Source: Clytia hemisphaerica (Eukaryota > Cnidaria > Hydrozoa > Leptothecata > Clytiidae). From it: 64,000 nt of DNA. Location of the stretch: the NCBI GenBank assembly GCA_902728285.1, contig CACVBU010000078.1, forward strand, positions 113,438 through 177,437, written 5' to 3'. The notes under the pieces were generated by a model. That model worked only from the letters and a program-made list of their open reading frames with translations, was not told where the DNA came from and searched no databases. Of the stretch, positions 24,111-36,000 are shown piece by piece (positions within the stretch are counted from its first letter, which is position 1; each line of letters begins with the position of its first letter). Both the position numbers and the translations under genes were made by a program.

Positions 24111-25180
24111 ATGAACGAAAAAACCGACAAAAAGCAAGAAAAACAACCATTTGAAGAAGCTAAACAAAACCAAACATGCACTCCCACCTCCTGCTCAGAT
24201 GACGATGACCAAAACCGTCTAAAATGCCGAAAATGCCACCGCACGGTACACTACGAGTGCACACAATTACCGCTTTATCAGCTGCAAATTTTTGCCAACA
24301 CTTATAACGAACAATATCTATGTCAGAATTGCGTGCGGATAACACGATCTCTAATGAGTAAAATAGGTGAGAACTCGTATCATATGATGCAGAGGGAGAT
24401 TGAGAAGAAGGACGACGTCATTAAAAAGCTCAAAAACCAGCTAGCCAAGAACCGCAGCCTTAAGAACGATATCGAAAACATCTTAACCAATAAGATGGCT
24501 GACTTTGAAATAAAAACCAAGCAGATTATAAAAGAAGAAATAAAGCAAACGACGAATTACATAGAGAAAACATCAGAAAAAACATACGCTGAAATAACTA
24601 AGAAACACAAGGATAATTTCAAATCAGCAGTGAGAGAACACCAACAAGAAAACAAGAATGAAGAAAGAGACATCGAATCAAGAAAACGAAATATTATTAT
24701 ACATGGAATGGTGGAATTAGAGGTAGACAACAAAGAGGAACAACAGGAACAGGACAAAATAGATATTGAAGGTATACTAGGTAACATTGGCGTTCAAGAT
24801 ATCAAACCGTCCCACCATCATCGCATTGGACAAACCAAAAAGGGCTACATTGGCGTCCAATCAAGTTGATCTTAAAAAGTATAGAGGAAAAAGAACGGAT
24901 AATGCAAAATCTGCATAAGCTGAAACGATTCAATGAAATTGGTGGCTTTAGCATCACAGACGACTTCACCATCAACGAAAGAAAAATCATTAAAGGTATG
25001 TGCCAAAAGGCGAAAAAAATGAATTCAAAAAATGATGATTTCGTTTGGCATGTAAGAGGAAGCCCTAGAACAAACCTTCGCCTAGTTCGAAAATCTAGGA
25101 CAAAGACCAAAACAACGTCTTCTCTTCTGTCCATATCTTCTGACGACTGGACGACAGATGAAGAATTAGACAATTTATAA
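24111..25180 (+). pseudogene. PHD-finger/coiled-coil LINE ORF1-like protein, copy 2
   Basis: From MNEKTDKKQEKQ the product has a Cys/His zinc cluster (LKCRKCHRTVHYECTQLP, then YLCQNC), a long Lys/Glu coiled coil (about residues 85-200), an RRM-like segment (NIIIHGMVE, HHRIGQTKKG, RPIKLILKS) and a terminal VRGSPRTNLRLVRKS followed by an acidic end. ORF1 proteins of CR1/L2-type LINEs show this PHD-coiled-coil-RRM plan (family knowledge). A one-base shift near 24858 breaks it. No RT or endonuclease follows. It begins 50 bp after the FEN1-like pseudogene, in the same orientation. Confidence 0.7.
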
Positions 25181-25333
25181 ATCTAAAATTATTTCGTAGA
25201 GGTCGATAGACCTGTGAAATATAATTCTATGAATAAAAATGAAATGTACTTACCTTTGTAAGGAGTGCCATGGCACCTCTTGTACGAACACTGATGAAAC
25301 TGACGATACTAACGATTCTGGGGAGGATCTTAA

Positions 25334-25552
25334 AGGGACATTACAGTAGTAAAATGTAAACATTGCACAAACCACGTGTCATTAAAGAGAACAATTAAAA
25401 TCACGTGTCCAAAACAAACTTGTAAAACAATTGAACAATCAAAATTAGCCATATTTGGTTTGATTTTTTATTTTGACATGTGACATTTGTTTTGATTTTG
25501 TATCTGCTGCATACAGTTTGTTTACAAATTTCGCAAGTACTGTTATGTCCCT
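25334..25552. repeat. piggyBac-like MITE with TTAA flanks
   Basis: TTAA at 25330-25333 and 25553-25556 flank ends AGGGACATTACAGTA and its near-perfect inverted copy. TTAA target duplication with short TIRs is the piggyBac signature. 219 bp, non-coding. Confidence 0.7.
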
Positions 25553-25556
25553 TTAA

Positions 25557-27029
25557 TGCTTTATATAATGAAGACGAAGAAAGGAACTTTATGGATATCT
25601 TTAATTTTTTATCTTTGATTTTAAATCTTTAAATTTTGATTGACTACAGGAGCCAGGAAAATTCTAGACTGACTGATATATGACTTTTAAAACATCAGTT
25701 TAATAATAGCTAATTCGTAGCTTCAAGTGTGCTTATAAAAGATTTTCTTATATAAATAAATTCGATTTTCAATTTTCCATGACAAGGCTTGATCATTTTT
25801 TATTTAGATACATTGTCTAGCATAATGTTTTTAGATTTTATTTTGAAGATATAAGCTAGCATGCATATATACTTGTTTCTGTCACGTTTTGTACAAAGTA
25901 TTGCTATTGGTTGTAATTTTTGATGACATCAGCATTTTTGCAGATAAAAAAAAATAATGATCTTTAGCATTATGAAATACTTTTAAATCAGAATAATAAG
26001 AAAACTTTACACTTTGAAATCAAATTTTACCCCAGTCGATTTTTGAAAAATATAGAAGAAGTCTATTTTTGTCTGAAAACGCATTTTTTGACGACGTCAT
26101 CAATTTTTGGGCATTTTTTGTAATTTTTATTTTTTGTCGTATTTTAGTATTTCATTTTCTACCTATTTGCAAAATTTGAAGGTCATACCTTGCTGCAATC
26201 GTAAGTTACAGACGATTTAAAAGATATTTCAAAAACTCATTTTCTGCATTTTTGGGTTTTTACCACCTGTCACTGTTTGGTCTATAACTTTTTTTCCCCA
26301 GGACGAAAAAATTGGCCGGTTTCATTTTTGGAAAGCTGATAAAATTATCTTTCCAACGGTATATAGAAACCTTTTATAATAATTTTCTCTAGGTGGACCC
26401 TTTTTTAGACGAAATTCTACTGGACTAAAATCTATAAATAAAGAAACAAAATTAATTTTTAAATATTTTGGGGACCAGATTTTAAGATTTTTCTCAAAAT
26501 TGCTGACTTTATTTAAAAAATCCAAGATAAAAATCCGACGCCGTCGTAAAAAACGGAGGACCGAGAATAGAAACGGCGACACCGAGAAGCGGAGGCTCCA
26601 AAAACGACGGCATCGACTAAACGGAGACTCTAAGTCTCTAACGGCGACGACTAAACGGAGACTCTAAGTCTAACGGCGACGTCACCTTTCCTTTGAGCCC
26701 GATGACCCCTGATAGGATAGTGGGAAGATATGAGCTTTAGCACCATCTGGGTGCCAGATAAACCTAATACGACACACAGAACTCGTCTCGCAGTTTCTAA
26801 ATTTAGAACCGGTACGGGTGTGAATGGAGTTTTGGCGGCGGGTGGGGCGTCTGAAATGAAACCGAAAGTACCATTTTCGTGTTTTTTAACATGAATCCAT
26901 CATTGCAGATTTTCAAGAATGAAGTTTTTTTGAAAATGTAAACAAAACAAAGCAACTCATGCCGCTCTTTCGTGTAGATATTGGATATAGTTGGTAGTTT
27001 TTGAGAATTTTGTTTACTTTTTAGCTAAA
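25557..27029. other. intergenic region upstream of RUBCN
   Basis: AT-rich with no supported gene. At 26578-26690 a short tandem repeat of AACGGAGACTCTAAGTCT and ACGGCGACG words occurs. The RUBCN promoter presumably lies in the last few hundred bases, but no core element is clear. Confidence 0.4.
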
Positions 27030-30000
27030 ATGGACGAGGAAGAAATCACAAATGAACTATATTCTTGTTTCAATTCTATACGGAGCACAGTTGAGGGAAT
27101 AATTCCTTACAACAGTGATGGTAATATTTGGAACATACCTGGAAGTTTGAAACGAGTGAAGAAAGCTTCATATCAAATTTTGACGAATGGTTTAAGAGAA
27201 AATGTCAATTCAAATAATGTAGATGAAGAAGACAAATTAAAGGTTTGCTTTTTTCATGATAATGTCCAGACTCTCTCACTAGATACCATCGCACCAACAG
27301 CAACGGCTCTAACTTGGTTCTAGTTTCTAGTTCTATTAAGTGATCACATAATACGCTAACGTACATTATCATGATATTGAAAATAAAAAGTTATAAAAAA
27401 TACCTAATAAAATGAAAACAACTAAAGCTAAAAGTGGCTGTAAGAAGAAGTAGTAAGATAGCGAAGTAGCGAGATATGACTGAAGCTGAAAGACACCACC
27501 ACAAGGATTTAGAATAGTATGTAGTAAACGGGAGGCTAAGATGTGATAATGTAGACCTGAAAGACTCCAGTTCATTGATAGAAAAATACAAGATCTACTC
27601 TCACCGATACTAAGAAGCCACGACATTCTGTCAGGTAGGACCCTGCCGACACACCAGACTTAACGAACATTGGACACGTGAAAGTCTGTGTAAAATGTGA
27701 ATTTTTTTACCACCGGACAATCAAAATACCGGCCATGACCAGTACGGTGCGTTAGGTGTTTCTTAATTTTTTTGTTTCATAAATGTCCAGCGTCCAAAAT
27801 TCCCTGTATGCAACACCGGACTGACACCGGACTTATTGCGCTTGGTGTTGCGAAAGGATACTTTTTGCCACCAGACAAATACACCGGACAGTCCGGTGCG
27901 TCGGCAGGGTCCTCCCCAAAATGTCGTGGCTTCTTAGTATCGGTGAGAGTAGATCTTGTATTTTTCTATCAATGAACTGGAGTTTTCTGGAGTTTCTGAA
28001 CCTTTAGGACAGTTAGTCACACTAAACTAGCGTCCCCCCCAAATTGAGTATAAAAGATTAATGCTGCGAAAAGGGTTATATCTTTTACTTGACTCGCAAG
28101 CAAAAAAAAAAGCGCCGCAAAACTTTTAAAGGGATTCATGAAGAAATAAACTGGTGCTTTTAGACCATATTCAGACATTACGATTCCGTTTCATTCCATT
28201 CTGAAACGATTCCAAAACAAGTGTGGATGTCAGAATTCAAAACGTCAAAAAAGAAGAAGTTACTAATTGTACAAAGCAAAACAGATCTAAACAGCTTCGC
28301 TCCGCTTTAGTCATTCGGAATGGAACTGCTCTGTTTTGTTGCCCCCAAACGTCCTAAAACCAATATGAACACCATAGTGTCCGTCAGGGTCTCTACCCCC
28401 CCCCCATGCCTAGAATGAAAATTTTCCATTCCCCCCTCCCACGTTTCCCCCCCCCCTGGCTTCAAAAAAAATTCTCTCCCCCCTATACATCCTTTTGACC
28501 TCAAAACCCATTCCCCCCTGAATCCAGGGGGGAGGACACTATGAACACACTCGATCTGTAACAAAAATCATACCGGAGCAAAACGGAACGGTAACGTGTG
28601 AACATGGTCTTGATGAAATTAACATTTTCAAAATCTAAGGGAGATTACCTGGATTTTGAGCCATAGGTGAAAAATTTTTAACTGAGTCAACCTTGACGAG
28701 TGATTTGAAGAACAAACTTCCCAAGAAAAAGATCTATTGGGAAGATGGAACCCACCTAAATCTGCGAGGCTCGGAAATCCCGAGTTATTGATATATGATA
28801 TACCGTGAGATTGGGTAACTTGCATCAGTGGAGGCTAACATGCATAGCCCTCAAATGAAATACCTGACTGGTCATTAAAATACAAAATTAAATCAAAACA
28901 AAAATGGGAGAGTAATGCTGCAAGCGGAGCTGCGTAGTTGTATTTTAATGACCAGCCAGGTCTTTCATTTGAGGGCTATGCTTGTTAGCCTCTACTGATG
29001 CAAGTTATCCAATCTCACGGTATATATATTCATTTTCATCGGGACCGGCTGGACATAAGAAAAAATAACTAAAAAATGTAAAGGAAGGAAAAATAACTTG
29101 AGAATGTGAAAGAAGGAAAAAATCTAGTTAAAACACAAAATAACTCAAAACTAAAAAAAAGAACAAAAAAATAACTCAAGAAACTACATGGAGCAAAATA
29201 CAGTAGCTCGAAAATTTAAAGGAAGGAAAAAAAACCGAGTTAAAATTATTATTTCTTAATTTTAACTCGGCTTTTTTTCCTTCCTTCCTGAGACATTAGA
29301 AGGAAAAAATAAAGAAACGCAAAAATAACTCGAGAATCTACAGGAAAAAGAATAACTCAAAATTTTAAAGACACAGAAAAAAACTAAGTTACAAAATTGG
29401 AAATGAAGTCATCAGAAGGTACAAAATGACGTCAGATTTTCCAAAAAAAACGTCATAACTCTTTTTTTTGGAACTCGGTTTTTTAACTCAAGAAAAATAA
29501 CTTGGGATTTCCAAGCCTCTAAATCTGCGCAACCATCATGTAGGCTATTTCCCGGAAATTTTGCCAGACTTCAAACACTGGTCCATTTACATATCCAGAA
29601 TTATTTTTACTTTAGCATATAAATAAGGCCTAACAAATCAAAGCGTTATCTCAAAAATTGAATGACAAATTTAGTTGGTTGATTATGGCTGCTGCATGTT
29701 TACGTTTAGCAATCAGTCATTTTGTTTCATTTTAAGTCTTCAAGTTTAAATTAATTGTCTTGGGATCTTGAACTTGATTCAGGTAACTCTCATCCTTGTT
29801 GTTGCAAATAGACCCTGACCCTGTAGAAAGCTTGTTTTTTTCTAAAAGCTTGTTTTCCTAAGTGTGGCTAACTGTCAGTGAAGGTTATTGTGACATGTAT
29901 TGACAGAAAGTATATGACTGATAAATTTGGTGGAATTATTAAAACAAATTTGTTGACAAAGAGATTTAAGAGTCAGTGAAAATACATGCCAGATATGCCA

Positions 30001-33000
30001 ATCATCCCAAGTTAGGGCCGTTGATGGTATAATTGATGCAATAACTTTTTCCATTCTATGACCAAATTAATAGACCTTTTCAGTTTTTCTAGGAGCGATG
30101 TCATTTGATTATAAACTCCAGCATAAATTGAGATAGCTCCAACTTTCAATAGATGGGATGGAAAACTTTGGCTATGTTATTGTTTATGCTGGAGTTTTTA
30201 ACCATTTTAAAAACTTTGAAAATAATAGTCACAATTTGAGGATTTGATTGAATTACCCCAGCATAAAAACCTGCAAACTCCCTAATGGTTGGAAAATTGT
30301 AATCCGTCTATCATTTTCTCAAGCGAAGAGTACGTAAAGCGATTCTAGGCTTCTTTATAGTGCTGCAGATCATCAGGTGATAATACTCAATTATCATTAT
30401 CCCTTTACTTTCTTCATTTCTGAAACATTTTCAAAATAATGGAAAAATAGAAAAGTTTTTATTTTTCAGTGCTCTATTCACATTTATTTGAATTAGAAAG
30501 ATTTTCTATGCTGCATTATTTTGCAAACTTCAAAAAACTGATTACTGATTGAGGGATGGATATAAAGGGGGGATGAAATGATAATGAAAAATTAGCAATA
30601 GAAAATTAGCGATAGAAATATATTTATACAATTTAGAAGTCATTGTAGAGTCTTTTAAGTGTCCAAATTTTTCTTAGCAAAATTCTTCAAAAACAGTTGA
30701 ATACGTATAGCAGACTTTTTAAGAAACAGAACCTTTGTGCCCCTGTCTCTTAGCCACTGCTTTCATCAATTCATTTGTAATTCATGTTAATTATTCAACA
30801 AGGCATCGTGATTTCCATTTTTGGAATTGGAAAGAGAAAAGACAAGTCTACCCCTCTTCTCAGTTTGTATAGCAAAAGAATTTATCAAATTGATTCAGAC
30901 TTGAGATATTGCATTTTAACTGACACTTGGGCCTTAAATGGGCAAAAGATACGGCAATTTCAATGTCAATAGAAAGCCTCGTAACTGCCACCGTTTTTTT
31001 TGTCCATCAAACTCCTTTGAAAACTTGAATAATCGCATTATTAGCCCCAGAAAAAACAATTTCCTCTTCCCTATCAGTTTAGACAGAATTGTGTTATCAT
31101 TTTAAGAAATGACAACAAAAGGAGGCAATAAAAGACCAAAGGTTGTAAGTGAGCAAAAATTATTGTTCGCCAATCTAAAATTCTCAAAACTCAAAATTAT
31201 TTTAGTATCCCAGGAAAAAAATTTATTTACATGTTAAAATACCTAAAAACTATGTTGTGTTATGCACTTAAAAGGATCTGGTCCATCCAGGTGCACACTG
31301 GATGATAATTTTCCAAATGGAACTGTGTTTTTTTTTTAATTTATGATCGTAACTTCCTTATAATGAGAGATATCATGAAATACCATAGCGGTGAAAACAA
31401 TTGTTCAAAAACGTTTGCAGCTTTCAAAGCATAATTAATACTGTCCACATTTGGAATATTGTATATGTAAGCCACTGCACGCATTTCATTAAATAAAGAT
31501 AACAAAAATAAACAAACCCAACTGACCGAATCCAATCGTTTTAAAATGAACATTGATCTCTTGTAAGGGTTAATTCTTTTATGCAGGTACCAAAACAAAG
31601 CGAATAATGATGTGATATACAAGATACGGTAGATAGGGTTTGTTAAAAACACAGATAAACCAGCTATAATGAAACGCTCCATCAAACGCCATGCTTCCCA
31701 CCAGATATATTTTTCTTTGTAAGGTAACTCGAACATCTCAACTAAACGATCGTCAGCTTTCTGGTGAAGATGTCTATTGTCTTTCTTAATGAATTTTTTA
31801 CATGCTATCAAAAAGAATGCACCGCATGGGACGGTTAAAAGCATCATGAATTTCAAACGTGATATCTCTCTGTTTTTCAGCTTTTGATAACCGATTGCAA
31901 CAGCTATGGGGAATGAAAACACCCATAATATCAAGAATACAATATTTACAATCTGCCAGTAGTGAAAACACTCAATACTTCCATCAATGTATAGAAATCG
32001 TCGACCATTCATTGTTTTACAGTTCACGAATGAAAAAGCATTATGGCATACATTTTTATAGCAAAATGCCAAAACAATATAATAACCAACGTAAAATCTA
32101 CCGGTAAATAACGTTCGGTCAGTATCCTTATTACATCTTAATCTGTTTATTAGTTTACAAATAAGTAAGCAAAACACGACAGTCAGGAGCATGATAATAG
32201 GACTTCCATATCCTATTAGGAACATATTTGTTGTAACCGTCATCCCTTTGAAAGAACAGAGATGTTTCAGTTCTTCCCGCCCTTTTGTAATCCACTCGAT
32301 ATTGAAAATTTGATCGATACCTAAATTATTATTATTATTACTCTCATTAACTCCTTTAACAGTAATCAATGCTTTCAATTGATAAAAAGTCATTACTATG
32401 TTAAATATGGCTGTAAAAGAAATCTCCTTTCGAATTGTGTTTGGTTTTTCGACAGTTATGCTTTTTGGTTTCACAACTTGACTGTTCTTATGATTCTCTT
32501 GTTTACAGCAATTCACCCAAAGTATAAATCTGATGACTAAATACTTGAGATCTTTAGCAAATGTCATTAAGAATGAAAGTGTCATTGGGACAGCCAAGAA
32601 CAGTATCCAATAAATATGTTGGCTTTTTTTTGTACATTTCGAATTATGGACACATTGATTATTCAGGTTAAGAAAATGGTCTTTTTCGCAACTCCCACAT
32701 AATAGACCAGTACGATTTGAGCTACAAGTAGTTGGTGTCACGCATGGTGATGTATCCAAGCTACAACAATAACCTTCTGGACATAAAACAAATTCATATT
32801 CTCTGTATTCATTAGCAAAGCCATAAAAGTTATCGCGTGCTTTGATTGCTCCATCTTCACAAATTGCACCAGTTGGACAAGTTTGACATTGGAGTGTTGT
32901 AGTTTGTACATTATCGAGGATGATATTTTTTGTTCTGTCTAGTCTTGTGGTTAAATTCATCTGTTTACCAAGTCTGTTTGTTGGGTAAGTATTCTGTTCA

Positions 33001-36000
33001 CATTTTTGACAACCTAGTCTTAACGAATCATCCGACTTTCTGCTGAATTTTAACACTGGTTTGAAGTTCTGAGGGCATTGAAACATAAATGCTGTCAAAT
33101 TACTATGTGTCTGTTTAGCAAAATCCCATTTCATAATTTGAAATTGTAAAGATTTTGAACCATTTGCATAAAAATTGACATTGTTTGTATATAATTCGGT
33201 ATCAATCAATTCAGTAATTCGTTCGTAACTCATCAAGGCTGCTATGTAAACATACGTTCTGGTGAGGCTTATAATGGAAGATGACTCTGCGATAATGAAT
33301 TTTGTACGCCTCGATTCTTCATTCAAATCTGATATCAAATCCACCATTTTGACTTTGGAGGTTGATGATCTTAATAATGTTGAAAACTCGTTGTTCTTAA
33401 TATAAGTTTTAGTTATTATTATATCAGAGTTGGTTACCAAAAACAGATATAGGTCAATTTTGCAATGAGCCAGAAAGAGATTAGAAATGTTGACCAATGA
33501 ATTTTTCAGAAAATTAAAACCATTCATGCTATCTATACTTTCTGGGTAGCTTCGTTTGAACTTAAGGCTGGTCAGGTTAAGGTTTGCAATATTTAAGATA
33601 GATTCTGATGCCATAAAAATATTTTCCATCGTGATATTATGAAGTTGAAGTCCATTCATATAGACGTCAGTTTTCTGCTTCATGAGAAAGATTGATTTCC
33701 AAAAACTGGAATTGATCATATAAACTCTGTTTAAATGGATGTTTATACATTCTTCAAAAAAGAATCCTTCAGCCAAAAAGTTAGTATTGACTACTGTCAG
33801 ATCAGTTATATTCACAAGATCGGTGTAAAAGAGATAGAACAAATGTTCTGTAATGTTAGTGTTTCGAATTTGTAGATTGTTAACATCTATCTTAGTGTAG
33901 AGTACAGCACGGAAGAAATGTGACTCAAACTGGCACCTGTCAATTTTGGTATTGGTTAAGGAAACTCGACCAATATATGGATTAATAACATCAAAACCAA
34001 AATAGGTATTGATTATTGTTAAGTTAGTTAACAATAGATCTGTACGAGCTAATCGAAAACATTCTCTGTTCGTTATCGAGTCTTGAATACTCAAATTGAT
34101 AGCTTCAATAACACCTTGCCGATAATAGTTTGACGATTTAAAAATTTTGTCATCGATTTGAGCTCTTAGAATTTGTAGATCCACAATTTTGATGTCGGTT
34201 GTATATAACATAAACATCACCGTGGAAACTTGAACATCAGTGATAGTGAAGTTGTTCATGTAAATGAAGCTACGTTTCGATTGAAAAATAGAATGTAGTT
34301 TTTCGTTTGACGAAAGTGATATGTTTTCCAAGGTACCCGTACTGTCTGTAAAATCAAAAGGAATGCAATTTAAAGCCATAAAGAATGCTTCTACTTGGAT
34401 TCCAGTAAGCTTAATGTTGCTCTCACGAGATTCTATTATTTTGTAAAAATCGAGGTTATGATGGAAATGGATATTTTTGATGCTTCCAGATACCTTTTCA
34501 GTTTTAATCATTCTTTTTACAACCAGTCGTTGAAAAGTACAATTTTCAATTAAAACATCTCTGGTGTTTTGTAGGTCTATTAAAGAATGTGGTATGATAG
34601 CTTCAAGTATTGTTGTATTTATTGTATCTCTTGAGTCATTCTGAAATTCAGGAAAACGTGCTTTGAATTCATAAAACTGACTTGACTGAACCACAAATTC
34701 GGTTGGTATCCTCGGGATGTTGTCGTCAATGCGACAGTTTTTCACATGAAATGATTGAACATTCTTTATTTGAAAACGCCCACCACTGATCTTAGTGTCT
34801 GTAATCATAATCTGACTCTGATTATTGGAATCTTCATTCATTACAACATCAAGCCATTGATATTTATCAATGATTATTTGTTGTCCTTCTATGATGAACG
34901 GTGATTTTAAGTTACAATGTTCAATTGTAATGAATGCTTTCTTGGCTTGTTTTAAAGATATGAAATTAGATTGGTTGATGTATATTGATGAAGCTCTGAT
35001 GTTGATCACCACACTTGCATGATTCTCTTTTGAATCCAATAACATCACATTGTATAGATCAATTGAATCGATTGATATTTCAATTTCTCCTTGCCGAACT
35101 CCAATAAATGAATGATTGTTACCATAAATTATTGGATCGGCTCCTTTCGGATCATCCTTTATCAAACTCAAGATGACACTTTTGTTGTTATTGATTTGCA
35201 GTTGATTTGTGAACCTGTACTGTAGACTCTCAACTGGTGATGTTTCGAACACTAGAGAGATATCATTGATATGATCTGTTTGATTAAAGCCGTATTCGAT
35301 TGTCTGACATTTGTGTAATATGTCTCCGCATTCTGGTTCATCTACTCCGTTTGGTGAAAGGTGAATGGTTGAAACATCTCCTGGAAATGATAGAGGTAAT
35401 ACAGCTGGTCAGGGTTACTTTATAAACTTAGAAACTATGGTCAAAATTCCAAATTCAATATTCACTTCTAATGTACACTCGCTATACTCGGCCAGTCGTC
35501 TAAATAAAGCTTATTATCTCGTTGCAGTAGTAACAGTTTTGATTTGGTACTGGCGGGGAGGGAAAATGCGATTTTCAAGTGGTTTATGAGTAAATAATCG
35601 GATTGACTTTCTCAAGGAAAGACCCGGTATAAATCCTTTTTTTAATTGTTGTCGCTTATAATTGTAATTATAATTACCTTCAACTCGAATTAAACAAACA
35701 AGTTGTATCAATATCACTAAACGAAGCATCTTGAGATATACTCCTTAACCGTGATACCGTGAAGAAGGTGTCCGCTGAAGATTGAAAATGAAATTAAAAA
35801 ATAGATTTTTCATATAACTCTGAGACTATAAAAATCAATTAAAATCACCAACCACAAAGAAATCAAAAAGAGAAAAGTTTTAACCAGTGCGATTAATTGT
35901 TTTGCCAAAAAAAAACAATACATCAATAATTAAAAACCATTATGGAAGTGAGAATTTGAAAATAATTCTTAGTGATTTGTTTTTCTTCAGAAAATCTAAT

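Noticed and set aside
12340-25210. Possible TIRs of the outer FEN1-like element (TATCGACCTC words near 12350 and 25205)
   Set aside because: Only about 10 bases match, which is too short to separate from chance.
30784-30972. Candidate missing RUN exon of RUBCN
   Set aside because: Translation does not resemble the expected RUN segment and lacks a phase-0 acceptor/donor pair.
35365-35589. Plus-strand frame near the nested gene's intron
   Set aside because: Lies across the intron of the minus-strand beta-helix gene and has no family match.
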